Positions 1 to 8,506 of a stretch of 64,000 bases of DNA are shown in pieces. The notes under the pieces were generated by a model. It was given only the letters and a program-made list of their open reading frames with translations. It was not told where the DNA came from and made no database searches. This DNA is from JBAOHV01 sp963714875. Its GTDB lineage: Bacteria > Actinomycetota > Acidimicrobiia > Acidimicrobiales > Microtrichaceae. The stretch lies in the NCBI GenBank assembly GCA_963714875.1, contig CAVQQI010000010.1, positions 248,001-312,000 on the forward strand, in the 5' to 3' direction. Made by a program: the position numbers and the translations under genes. Position 1 is the stretch's first letter, and every line of letters starts with the position of its first letter.

Positions 1-24
1 AGCTGCTGGCGGGTCGGATCCCGC

Positions 25-525
25 TCAGCTGATCGCGACGCCGTCGTTCCGGCGCAGGCAGAACACCCGAAGGTCCCGACCGCTGCGCTCGACGTACTGG
101 TCGAACAGCGGCCACTTCTGGATGAGACGGGGCCACGTGGCGGCCTTCTGCTCGTCGTCGAGCAGGTCCGCGGTCACCTGGAACTGCTCACCCCTGAACG
201 ACACCGATGCGGTGGGTTCGGCCAGCAGGTTCCAGGACCAGGCCGGGTGGTTGGGCCGCCCGAAGTTGGAGCCCACGACGTAGAGCGCCCCGTCGAGTGG
301 CACCGTGGCGAGCGGGCTCTCCCGTGGCAGGCCGCTCTTTCGGCCGGTGGTGGTCACGACCGCGCACGGCAGCATCATCGAGCTCATCAGCACCCGGCCG
401 CCGAACGCCCGGTTCAACAGCCGGTCGATCGGCGGCACGACCTTGGGCCCGATCTTGGAGAACGCACGGCTGCCGGCCATGGCCTGCACCGCACGCCCGA
501 GCCGGCTGTTCTGATCGATCGCCAC
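25..525 (-). CDS. deazaflavin (F420)-dependent nitroreductase family protein
   Basis: About 166 residues of the DDN-like nitroreductase family, small split-barrel proteins that bind the deazaflavin F420 and reduce diverse substrates. The core reads VVTTTGRKSGLPRESPL followed by LYVVGSNFGRPNHPAWSWNL and ends with LFDQYVERSGRDLRVFCL, all typical of the family. The GTG start at 525 is chosen because TACAGT lies six bases upstream, as in a leaderless promoter; an internal ATG at 480 would give 151 residues. The substrate cannot be told. A second, shorter relative lies at 46170-46517. Confidence 0.85.
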   Translation of the reverse strand: MAIDQNSRLGRAVQAMAGSRAFSKIGPKVVPPIDRLLNRAFGGRVLMSSMMLPCAVVTTTGRKSGLPRESPLATVPLDGALYVVGSNFGRPNHPAWSWNLLAEPTASVSFRGEQFQVTADLLDDEQKAATWPRLIQKWPLFDQYVERSGRDLRVFCLRRNDGVAIS

Positions 526-531
526 GCCCGC

Positions 532-537
532 ACTGTA
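532..537 (-). promoter_or_regulatory. -10 element, leaderless promoter of deazaflavin gene
   Basis: TACAGT followed by six bases (GCGGGC) and the GTG start at 525. This TANNNT-to-start spacing recurs throughout the window. Confidence 0.55.
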
Positions 538-571
538 GTGATCGGGCTTCGGGAGATCGGCCGGGCGCCTG

Positions 572-577
572 TATGCT
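572..577 (+). promoter_or_regulatory. probable -10 of tRNA-Thr promoter
   Basis: TATGCT about 30 bases before the mature tRNA 5' end. No convincing -35 was found. Confidence 0.35.
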
Positions 578-606
578 CGGCGTTCCACGCGCTCAGCTCG
601 TGGAAT

Positions 607-679
607 GCCCGGGTAGCTCAGTCGGTAGAGCAGCTCACTCGTAATGAGCAGGTCAGCGGTTCGATTCCGCTCTCGGGCT
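607..679 (+). tRNA. tRNA-Thr (anticodon CGT)
   Basis: A complete cloverleaf can be drawn. Acceptor GCCCGGG (607-613) pairs with CTCGGGC (672-678) with one G-T pair. The D arm is GCTC/GAGC. The anticodon stem GCTCA/TGAGC encloses loop CTCGTAA with anticodon CGT at 640-642. The T arm is AGCGG-TTCGATT-CCGCT. The discriminator is T and CCA is not encoded. It reads the ACG threonine codon, which is frequent at this GC content. Confidence 0.97.
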
Positions 680-685
680 CGGATG

Positions 686-720
686 GGCCGGAATCCCCTG
701 CAGGCAGAGGGGTTCCGGCC
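686..720 (+). terminator. hairpin after tRNA-Thr
   Basis: GGCCGGAATCCCCT pairs with AGGGGTTCCGGCC around an eight-base loop, with one bulge, and begins seven bases after the tRNA. There is no T-tract, as is common for terminators in GC-rich actinobacteria. Confidence 0.6.
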
Positions 721-752
721 GTTCTCGTCGATGGGATCGGCGCGCGGTTGCT

Positions 753-987
753 GTGAAGCACCGCGGCCGTCGGATCGGGATCCTCGGACCGGTTGCTCGT
801 GGTGAAGAAGCACCTGGCAGGGACAAGGAGTTCCTGGTCGAGTTCGAGCTGGGGAGTTCGTTGTTGGACCTGGTGCGGCTCCAGAGTGAACTTGAGGCGT
901 TGCTCGGCCACCGTGTGGACGCGGTATCGCTTCGCGGCCGGGTGGACCGCGCCGACGACGGGCCTCAGGGCCGCGGTCTGGCTGTGA
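753..987 (+). pseudogene. decayed MntA-type nucleotidyltransferase (antitoxin)
   Basis: Remnant of a minimal nucleotidyltransferase of the HepT/MntA toxin-antitoxin family, in which MntA AMPylates and silences HepT. The region ARGEEAPGRDKEFLVEFELG aligns with the GSX10DXD active-site region, but GS has become GP and DXD has become DKE, so catalysis should be lost. The N-terminal strand is poorly preserved. The C-terminal piece (GLRAAVWL then TGA at 985-987) sits one base out of frame, and that TGA overlaps the GTG of the next remnant in the manner of intact mntA-hepT pairs. Confidence 0.65.
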
Positions 988-1229
988 GCCGGAGCGACAA
1001 GCGCCTCGAAGACATTCGCGAGATGTGCGCCAAGGTGGCGTCAATCGTCGAGCGGGGTCGACCGACCCTCGACGCTGACGAGTTGCCCCGGCTGGCGCTG
1101 GGGCGGGCGATCGAAATCCCCCGCGAGGCGGCGACCCGAGTGAGCGACGAGACCGAGGCATCGGTGCCGGCAATGGTCTGAAAGGACCTGAGTGGTGTGC
1201 GGGTCGTGCTCGCCCACGCCGATCACCAC
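984..1229 (+). pseudogene. decayed HepT-like (DUF86) RNase toxin
   Basis: The protein from GTG 984 opens SRSDKRLEDIREMCAKVASI and continues RAIEIPREAATRVSDE, typical of HepT/DUF86. A TGA at 1179-1181 sits where the family has tryptophan, and readable homology (KDLSGVRVVLAHAD) continues past it in frame. The catalytic RX4HXY motif survives as R-VVLA-H-A-D, with tyrosine replaced by aspartate; that tyrosine is the residue MntA modifies. With the neighbouring remnant this is a dead type VII toxin-antitoxin module beside a tRNA gene. Confidence 0.7.
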
Positions 1230-1305
1230 GGTGGCGCCCGGTGCGGTTCCGTCGTAGGGTGCCGCGGCGGCGCTTCTGTGCGCCGCTTGGCGGGGGGCAC
1301 AATTC

Positions 1306-2791
1306 ATGAGGCGTTTGTTCACATCGGCGGTGCCGTTGGCGGTGCTCGTCGTCCTGGCCGCGGCCTGCACACCGGCGCCCGGCGGCACCACGACCACGAC
1401 CAGCACGACCAGCACGACCACGACGGTGGTGCCAGTGGCCTGCGCTCCCGGGACGTTCAACGCGACCGACGGCAACGAGCCGTGCACACCGGCCCCGCCG
1501 GGGACCTTCGTCAGCACGGCGGGGGCGCTCCAGGCGACGCCGTGCGCGATCGGGACCTTCCAGCCCGACGCCGGGCAGCAGTTCTGTCTCGTCGCTCCCC
1601 TCGGTACGTTCGTCGCCGACCAGGGCGCAGTCGCGGCCACGGACGCATCCCCGGGATTCTTCGTCGACGTCCAAGGAGCGGCAGAGGCGTCAGCCTGTCC
1701 GCTGGGTCGCTTCCAGCCCGATGCCGGGCAGCAGTCCTGTCTGATTGCGCCCATCGGCACCTTCGTCGCCCAGGTCGCAGCGACCCAGGCAACGGCGTGC
1801 CCGGCCGGGACCACGACCCTCGCCGCCGGCGCCACGTCGCCCTCGGACTGTGTGCCCGTCGCCGCGGAGACCGGTGCGTGTGCGGCCGGGATCGGCTCCC
1901 TCGACTACGTCCCGGGGATCGTCCTGGGGGACCCGAACGGACCGGTCGCGCAGCAGACCGCGGTCACCATGGCGCTGTCGGGGTGCTCGTCCACGGCGGT
2001 TGCGGGGTCGTTCACCGGGACCTACACCGGCAGCGGTGACACTGTGCCCCTCTACGTCAACGGCGAGACCGACAACTCCTTCCTGACGTTGCCGATCGGC
2101 ACGACGGTGTCCCTCGACGCGGCACCATCGCCTGGAGCGACGGTGCCACCTCGGCAGGCGGAGAGCGAGCTGGTGCTCGTCGCCGATCCCGTGCTGGGCC
2201 GGGCCTACGAGCTGCGGTGGAGTATCACCTCGGGCCGCTTCTCCGGAACGAGCCCCGTCGGGTTGCTGGGGACGGCGGACATCCTCGACGTTCCCACCCT
2301 CACCTACACCGGGGCGGACCTCACCCTCGGTACGGTCGTCTTCGTTCCACTCGGCGGCTGTGCTGCCCCGGCCGCACCCAACGTCGACTGGCGCAACTGC
2401 GACAAGGCCGGCGCGGACCTGTCCGGCGCCAATCTGTCCGGCGCCATTCTGTCCGGCGCGAACCTGACCTCTGCCGACCTGTCCGGCGCGAACCTGACCT
2501 GCTGCCGACCTGTCCGGCGCCATCCTGTTGGCGGCCGACGTGTCCGGCGCGGACCTGTCCGGCGCCGACCTGTTGTTCGCCAACCTGTCCGGCGCCAACC
2601 TGACCTCTGCCGACCTGTCCGGCGCGAACCTGACCTCTGCCGACCTGTCCGGCGCCAACCTGACCTCGGCCAACCTGTTTGGCGCCATCGGCGTGCCCTT
2701 CGGCGACCTGGCCATCTACGCCTTCACGTCCTGCCCCGATGGGACCGAAGCTACGTCACCAGCGACCTGCGTCTTCACTCCAACTCTGTAG
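1306..2791 (+). CDS. Cys-rich and pentapeptide-repeat lipoprotein (one frame break)
   Basis: Predicted exported lipoprotein. The signal peptide ends in lipobox LAAAC, then comes a threonine-rich linker, then four to five cysteine-rich repeats of the C-x2-GTF...C-x3-P-x-GTF type, as in ephrin-receptor-like GCC2/GCC3 modules, then a domain of unknown function. A pentapeptide-repeat array of A(D/N)LSGA units begins near residue 365, and a short tail ends at 2791. The array is split by one extra base at about 2501, where sister repeats read ACCTCTGCC and this copy reads ACCTGCTGCC; removing it restores one reading frame. The function is unknown; a cell-surface role is inferred. Confidence 0.75.
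2404..2690 (+). repeat. pentapeptide-coding DNA repeat array
   Basis: Fifteen-base units close to GACCTGTCCGGCGCC alternate with AACCTGACCTCTGCC. The repeats are coding and near identical, which lets the extra G at 2501 be recognised from within the array. Confidence 0.8.
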
Positions 2792-2991
2792 CCCGCCGCG
2801 CCTACGTGGACGCCACGGGAGCGGCCGTGGCGACGCTGGAGCCGACGGGTTGCACGTCGGCGGTGTCGGTCGGCGAGGTCGCGACAGGTTCACGACGCCG
2901 GTCGCTGAGAAGGCGTGACGGTGATGGTTGGCCCGAACGAACCTGGACTCGGCGACATCGGGGTGACCAACCGGGCCCGCATCGCCTCAGC

Positions 2992-3013
2992 AGACAACTC
3001 GGCGCACAGCGCT
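2992..3013 (+). repeat. 22-base direct repeat, copy 1
   Basis: AGACAACTCGGCGCACAGCGCT is identical to the copy at 3194-3215, and similarity continues for about ten more bases (GGCCGGG shared). In this copy GCACAGCGCTGTGC forms a perfect 14-base palindrome. Confidence 0.85.
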
Positions 3014-3026
3014 GTGCGGCCGGGAT

Positions 3027-3158
3027 CGCTGCAGCGAGGGGAGTGACCATGTTGAGCACACCGGGTCCGCCGATGCCCATGCACACCCCCAATCCCCCGC
3101 TGGCGCGTGCATAGCCACCGGCCATGTAGGCGGCACCATCTTCGAAGGCAGCGACCAC
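3027..3158 (-). pseudogene. fragment of a thiamine-diphosphate enzyme (acetolactate synthase-like)
   Basis: A 44-residue stretch containing EDGAAYMAGGYARASG and GIGGPGVLNMVTPL matches the N-terminal pyrimidine-binding domain of acetolactate-synthase-like enzymes, including the conserved glutamate (E) and the GGPG loop. Neither the rest of this domain nor the PP domain is present, so it is a scrap. It lies almost exactly between two 22-base direct repeats, suggesting that it arrived with them or is a remnant of deletion between them. Confidence 0.7.
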
Positions 3159-3193
3159 CGGCCGGACTCCTTCTGAATCGTCTCAGGCACAGG

Positions 3194-3215
3194 AGACAAC
3201 TCGGCGCACAGCGCT
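3194..3215 (+). repeat. 22-base direct repeat, copy 2
   Basis: Identical 22 bases to 2992-3013, 202 bases downstream of that copy. Confidence 0.85.
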
Positions 3216-3282
3216 CGAGGCCGGGCACCTCGCAATGAGCTGGTCAGGACTCCGGTCGGACCCGCTCGCCGCCGGCACCCGG

Positions 3283-5846
3283 CTACTCCACGACGCGGAG
3301 CGTGGCGGGGATGTCCATGCGGCGGAGCTGGCGCAGGATCAGGATCGGCGCGAGCGACACGGCGACGACGCCGAGGAGTCCGGCGATCAGGAAGGTCGCG
3401 GGTTCGATCGCGGTCACGAGCTCGAGGTCGGGCACGGTGTCGGCGAACAGCACCTGCACGAGCCACCACGTGAGGCCGATACCGGCCAGCACCCCGATGG
3501 CCGTCGCGAGCACCCCGATGATGGCCGATTCGACGAACGGCCAGCCACAGGACGGTCCGGATGGGCAACCCGAACGCGAACATCGTCGCATGTTCACGCG
3601 AGCGCTCATCAGCGCTGATGCTCGACGAGTTGAACGCGATGAGCACGGCGAGCAGCAACACCGCCCACACGATGACCTGGAGGATGCCGACGAACTCGTC
3701 CATGGTCGTCCGGATGGAGTCGATGGTCTCCGCTGCCGGGGTCACGGAGCCGACTCCCCCGAGCGAGAACAGCGCTCGGCGGAGCTCGGTCGGGTCGGCA
3801 CCGGGTGCCGGTTCGACCTCGACCTGGTTGACGATCCCCGTGAGGTTCATGAGGTCCGCGTGGCTGGAGTCGATGAAGGCCAGGAACCGGTACGGGTTCG
3901 GGTGGATGGCACCCACGGGCAGCTCACTGGTCACCCACCGAAAGCCCGCCCCTTCGCGCAGCGGGTGACGGAACTGCACGAGGTCGCCGACCCCCACCCC
4001 GAGGTCCGACACCGCCTTGCTGGACAGCACCAGCGCCGGCGTCGACGACGCGAGCGAACCCTGTGACGCAGTGGGCGTCCACACGCCGTCCTGCAGGTCG
4101 ACCACGTCGAGCAGCACCGGGAAGCTGTCCTTCGACCCGGTGGCCGACCCGTCCTCGAGCGGATCGACCGAGGACAGGTCGACGCCGGGCCGGGCGATGG
4201 TCCCACCGATGCGCAGACCCTGGGACGAGCGACCGACGCCCGGGGTGCCCTCGATCGCTGCGAGGGTGGGCGAACCGGCCGGTGTGAAGGTCTGCAGCGA
4301 CACCGTCATGCGGTCGGGACTGCGGGCGAGGAGCTCGGTCTCGCCCGTGTCGATCGTGCGGTAGATCGAGTCGATCATGCCGAACACCCCCACCAGCGTC
4401 GCGACGGCGGCCGCGATACCGAGCGCGGTGAACACGCTGCGACGGGGTCGTCGCAGCACGTCGCGCAGCGGCAGGGTGGCGATGACCGAGCCGGGCAGCG
4501 GGAGGTGTTGGACCAGCGGGGCCAGGCCACCGCGGGACGTGGTGCGCGGCCCGGTGCGGATGGCGTCGATCGGCGGGACCCGTACCGCGCGCAGCACCGG
4601 CCAGATGCTCGCCGCCAGCACCAGGCCGACACCCAGCGCAGTGGCCTGCAGGTACGGCCCGACCTGGAACGGTCGCTCCCACACCGGCATGGGGAAGAAC
4701 GATTCGGTCACCGTGCCCATGGCCGCGCCCACCACGTAGCCGACTGCCACGCCGGCGGCCGCGCCGATGACGGCGACCTCGAGCGCCAGCAGGAGTGGCC
4801 GGAGTCCCAGCCACGACCTGGGCGCGCCCAGCGACATGCCCACGCCGATCTCTCGACGTTGCGCCTCGACGATGCGGCCGATCAGGTTGAACGCGGCGAA
4901 CGCCGCTCCCGCCAGGATCAGCAGGGCGAAGATCGTGAAGAACCTCTGGTCGTTGTCGATGTCGTCGTAGAGCACGCGGTAGCCGCGCTCCGCGGTGAGG
5001 GGGCGGACCTCGACCGCGGCCTGTGGCAGTTGCTCGGCGAGTGTCCGAGCGAGTTCGGTCCGGGCCGCGTCGGGGTCCACCCCCGGGGCGAGCGCTGATC
5101 GATGCCTCGCTGACCCGGCCCGGGGTGCCGGCCTCGGCCTGGGCCCGGGCGAGTGAGGTGAAGAGCACTGCGAAGCCACGTGCACCGAACAGCGACCCGG
5201 TCTCGGCGCCGGCGAGGAAGTAGCGGGGAGACTGGCCGGTGCCGACCCAGGGCAGCTCCTCGTCGCCACCGAGGCGGAGCACCCCCGTCGCCGGCAGGTC
5301 ATGTGCGGCGGCGAAGCCCGCGTCCAGCACCGCGACATCTGCTCCGTTGTCCGCCGGCCCAAGCCCGCGGCCGGCCGGCGACGGACAGGGTGTCGATCGG
5401 GGGTGTCGGCTCGCGGTCGGTCTCGATGCCGACCATCCGTCCGGGGACGAGGATCGTCTCGTCGGCGGTGGAGGCGTCGACCTGGACGCTGACGGCGAGC
5501 GAGGTGGTCAGGTCGGCGACCCATTCCGGATGCGGGGCGGCGTCCACCGCGGCGCGCAACGCGTCGCCGTCGACGGTGGTGTTCTCGGCGAGCGACACGA
5601 GCAGGTCGTGTGCATTGGTCGCTCGGTAGGAGGCGTCGTAGCTCACCCGGCGCCACGCGGCCGACGCCGACAGCCCGGCATAGGTGCCGGTCCCGAGCGC
5701 GATCGACGATCGCGATCGCCAGCACCTGCATCCAACGCTTGCGAAGGTCCCGGAACGACCAGACCAGCCAGAACCGGAGCGGCGGGCGCGCTCCGCCCGG
5801 TACGGCCGTCGCCCAGGTCGTCGACGGTGTCCTCGGGCTCGGTCAC
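3283..5846 (-). CDS. ABC exporter permease, FtsX/MacB family (multiple frame breaks)
   Basis: Large membrane protein of the FtsX/MacB type, partner of the ATPase just upstream. The N-terminus follows the pattern RFWLVWSFRDLRKRW then MQVLAIAIV. There are two FtsX-like membrane blocks, the first near FFTIFALLILAGAAFAAFNL with the FtsX motif RREIGVGMSLG after it, the second near ILQVIVWAVLLLAVLIAFN with REHATMFAFGLP. It ends PATLRVVE. The reading frame must step by one base at about 5780, 5704, 5352, 5096 and 3538, always by one extra base; every segment is otherwise well conserved. The proposed GTG start at 5846 lies 13 bases after the ATPase stop. It is either a sequence-error casualty or a pseudogene. 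Confidence 0.75.
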
Positions 5847-5859
5847 CTGAGGGGTCCGA

Positions 5860-6641
5860 TCACCATTGGAGCGTCGCGACGTCGCGGCGACCGCCGAGTG
5901 GTTCACCATCGGCGACCGCCCGACCACCGCGCAGTTCGACCACACGATCCGCGGCGCGTGAGATCTCCCGGTTGTGCGTGACCACCAGCACGGCGCGGCC
6001 CGGCCCGCGCCTGCTCCATCAGCAGCTCGAGGATCGAGACACCGGTGTGGTAGTCGAGTTCGCCCGTGGGCTCGTCGGCGAGCACGACCGGGTTGCCGGT
6101 GGCGAGCGCCCGCGCGATCGCGACGCGTTGCTGTTCACCGCCCGACATCATCGCCGGGAAGTGGTCCATGCGATCGCCCAGGCCGACCTGTTCGAGCACC
6201 GCACGTGAGGCGGCCACCGCATCGGCCCGCCCGGCGACGTCCGCGCCGAAGCGGACGTTCTCGAGCGCGGTCAGCCCGGGGAACAGGTTGAAGCTCTGGA
6301 ACACGAAGCTGACCGTCTCGCGCCGGTAGCGGAACAGTTCGGTGCGCCCGGCCGCGGGCGAGGTCGTGGCCCGCCACGACGACTCGTCCGGACGTGGGCA
6401 GGTCCAGGGCGCCGATCAGGTTCAACAGCGTGGTCTTGCCGCAACCGCTCGGGCCGAGCACGACCACGAACTCGCCGCTGTCGACGACGAGGTCGATGTC
6501 GGCCAGCGCGTGCACGGTGCCGCCTCCCGTCTCGTAGCTCCGGCCTGCTCCCACCAGCTCGATCGCAGCCATCTCCTGATTGTCGTCGGCGAACCGAGCT
6601 GCGAGCGAGGGTCGAAGGTCCTGTCCGATGCGCGACTCCAC
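5860..6641 (-). CDS. ABC exporter ATP-binding protein (LolD/MacB type, two frame breaks)
   Basis: ATP-binding subunit of the MacB/LolD class. Walker A is GPSGCGKTT, the Q-loop lies in VFQSFNLFPGLTALENV, the signature is MSGGEQQR, Walker B is PVVLADEPTGELD and the H-loop is VVTHNREIS. Single extra bases at about 6356 and 5998 split the frame; without them the protein ends GGRRDVATLQW before TGA at 5860-5862. GTG 6641 is used as the start, preceded by GAAGGG; ATG 6572 is possible but has CAGGAG directly abutting it. It sits upstream of its permease in the same operon and is likely to power extraction or export of a lipid, peptide or lipoprotein. Confidence 0.8.
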
Positions 6642-6687
6642 GGCCCTTCAGCGGGTCGCGGCCGTCGGTTTTCCACAGGCTCGTCCG

Positions 6688-6693
6688 TAGAGT
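6688..6693 (+). promoter_or_regulatory. -10 element, leaderless promoter of pilin-like operon
   Basis: TAGAGT, then TGCGTC, then the ATG at 6700. Confidence 0.6.
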
Positions 6694-6699
6694 TGCGTC

Positions 6700-8022
6700 A
6701 TGTGGGAGAGGATCTGCACTCGTCGTGGGGCTGCCGGCTTCACGTTGGTCGAGGTCCTCGTCAGCCTGGTGATTCTCGCGTTGGTCGGTGTGGCGGTCAG
6801 CGCGATCAGTATCACGGGCGTCATCGGGATCAGCTCCAGCTCGCAGGAACGGCAGGCTGACGCGACCAGCGCACAGTGGGCATCGCTGGTCTTCGCCCGC
6901 GATGTGCAGGGCGCGGCTGCAGTCGTCGCCGAGTGTGCCCCGGGGATCGGCCAGCACCTGGTGACGGTGCAGGCGTCGGACGCCGATCGCAAGGTCGAGT
7001 ACCGCACCCGCGCCTCTGGTGGCACCCACAAACTGATCCGTGTCGAGTGCGGGCCCGGCGGAGCGTCCCGGGTGGTCATCGACGAGCTGGACTTCGCCCC
7101 CGAGGTCAGCTGCCAACAGCCAGATGGATCGTCCGGCCCGTGCATGCCGGCCACCGCGCCTCGGCAGATCACCTTGCGTGTGTCGCGCACCGCCGAGTTC
7201 GCGTTCGAGCTGGACGGCTCGCGACGCACCACCGACGGCAACTCCTACGACCAGCCGCTCGAAGTGCCCACCTTCGTCGCCCTCGGCGGCGACACCCCGC
7301 TGGAGGCCGGCGGCAACAGCGCCCTGGAGGTGGAGGGCAACGCGTACGTCAACCTGCCGACGTCGTCGTCGGTGGCGGTGGACCTGTACGGGAGCTCCCA
7401 GCTGAGGGTCTCGGGTGAGTTCGAGCTCCAGCAGGGTGCTGTCTGTTCCGGCTGCCCGACGCGGTCCAACAAGCAGCCCGGTACCTACCGGACCCGCCTG
7501 CTGGACCCGCTGCGGTTCCTGGCCGCGCCCGACACCTCCTCCCTGACGGCGCGGAGCGACTGTCCCGTGCAGGCCGGGGTGCGCGTGTGCCAGCCGGGCA
7601 TCTACGCCACTGCGTTTCCCCCGTCCGGCGGCGGCGGGGGCGGAGTGAAGGACTACGTGCTGCAGCCCGGTGTCTACGCGCTCCGTGATGGCATCAAGAT
7701 CACCAACGGTTCCCTCACCGGCGACGACGTGCTGCTCTACAACGAGTCGGGCAACGTGAAGATCAACGGCGCCGACCTGGACCTGCAGCCGCCAGCCACG
7801 GGGATCTACACGGGGATCCTCTTCTTCCAGGCCCGCAGCAACTCCGCCCAGTTCGAGATCGTCGGCAACGCCGTGCTGGCAGCGCTCACCGGGACCATCT
7901 ATGCCCCCCGCTCGACCAACGTGGTGTTGGGCGGCGGCGGTGGCGAGATGCGCGTCGGTCGCGTCATCGGCCAGAACCTGCAGACGTCCGGGGCAGGGAC
8001 GGTGATCGTCGATGGCAGCTGA
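6700..8022 (+). CDS. prepilin-like protein with TadG-like C-terminal domain
   Basis: Secreted pseudopilin of 440 residues. The class III signal GAAGFTLVEVLVSLVIL (about residues 10-26) has the G/F cleavage site and Glu at +5 of type IV pilins. The middle region is cysteine-containing. The C-terminal part (about 300-440), with PGVYALRDGIKITNGSL and GTIYAPRSTNVVLGG, resembles the parallel-beta module of TadG-like pilus assembly proteins. It overlaps the next gene by 11 bases. The role is inferred: a pilin-type surface or secretion structure. No pilus ATPase or prepilin peptidase is in the window. Confidence 0.8.
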   Translation: MWERICTRRGAAGFTLVEVLVSLVILALVGVAVSAISITGVIGISSSSQERQADATSAQWASLVFARDVQGAAAVVAECAPGIGQHLVTVQASDADRKVEYRTRASGGTHKLIRVECGPGGASRVVIDELDFAPEVSCQQPDGSSGPCMPATAPRQITLRVSRTAEFAFELDGSRRTTDGNSYDQPLEVPTFVALGGDTPLEAGGNSALEVEGNAYVNLPTSSSVAVDLYGSSQLRVSGEFELQQGAVCSGCPTRSNKQPGTYRTRLLDPLRFLAAPDTSSLTARSDCPVQAGVRVCQPGIYATAFPPSGGGGGGVKDYVLQPGVYALRDGIKITNGSLTGDDVLLYNESGNVKINGADLDLQPPATGIYTGILFFQARSNSAQFEIVGNAVLAALTGTIYAPRSTNVVLGGGGGEMRVGRVIGQNLQTSGAGTVIVDGS

Positions 8023-8506
8023 GTCCGCAGGTCGTACAGGCCGCTGCGCCCACCTTCCGGGGCGCCGTCGCGATCAGCTCGGTGAGACGCTGATCGAGTC
8101 GCTGGTCGCGATCCTCGTCATCTCGATGGTCGCCATCGCGGCGTACAGCGGGCTGCAGACGGCGCTGCGGGTGTCGGTGCAGCACCGCGAACAAGCGGTC
8201 GCGGAGACCTTGCTGCGCAGCGCCGCCGAGCGTCTGCAGGACTCGGCCGGGCCCTACGTGCCGTTGGCCGGGTGCGCCGGCGCGGGCGACTACGCCGACC
8301 TGCCCACGGCCCCGGGGTACGGACCGGTGACCACCGGGGTCAGGTTCTGGGTGCCACCGACCGACGTCACCAGCGACGTCACGACGCAGTTCGGCGCGAC
8401 CGGAACGTGCCCGGCGACCGATCCGGGACTGCAGGCGATCGAGCTGCAGGTCGTCACCCCGGCCGGCCACGTCGAGACGCTCGAGATCCTCAAGAGGTCA
8501 GCGTGA
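8012..8506 (+). CDS. prepilin-type N-terminal cleavage/methylation protein
   Basis: 164 residues. After a basic N-terminus comes QLGETLIESLVAILVISMV, a type IV prepilin signal with G/E cleavage and Glu at +5, then a helix and a soluble pseudopilin-like domain with two cysteine pairs. It starts inside the previous gene, and its TGA (8504-8506) overlaps the GTG of the next one, so the three are translationally coupled. It is probably a minor pilin of the same structure. Confidence 0.8.
   Translation: MAAESAGRTGRCAHLPGRRRDQLGETLIESLVAILVISMVAIAAYSGLQTALRVSVQHREQAVAETLLRSAAERLQDSAGPYVPLAGCAGAGDYADLPTAPGYGPVTTGVRFWVPPTDVTSDVTTQFGATGTCPATDPGLQAIELQVVTPAGHVETLEILKRSA

Larger units (their letters stand above)
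2792..3282. other. gene-poor interval with a gene scrap and direct repeats
   Basis: No intact gene is seen in these 490 bases between the pentapeptide protein and the end of the ABC permease gene. The interval contains two copies of a 22-base direct repeat and, between them, a minus-strand fragment of a thiamine-diphosphate enzyme. The rest shows no recognisable coding signal. Confidence 0.6.

Noticed and set aside
2404..2690. Regular short repeats that could suggest a CRISPR or minisatellite array
   Set aside because: The repeats are 15-base coding units with no unique spacers and translate into a pentapeptide solenoid.
2992..3215. Integron attC sites
   Set aside because: GTTGAGC occurs nearby, but the complementary core and the second arm pair of an attC site were not found, and there is no integrase.
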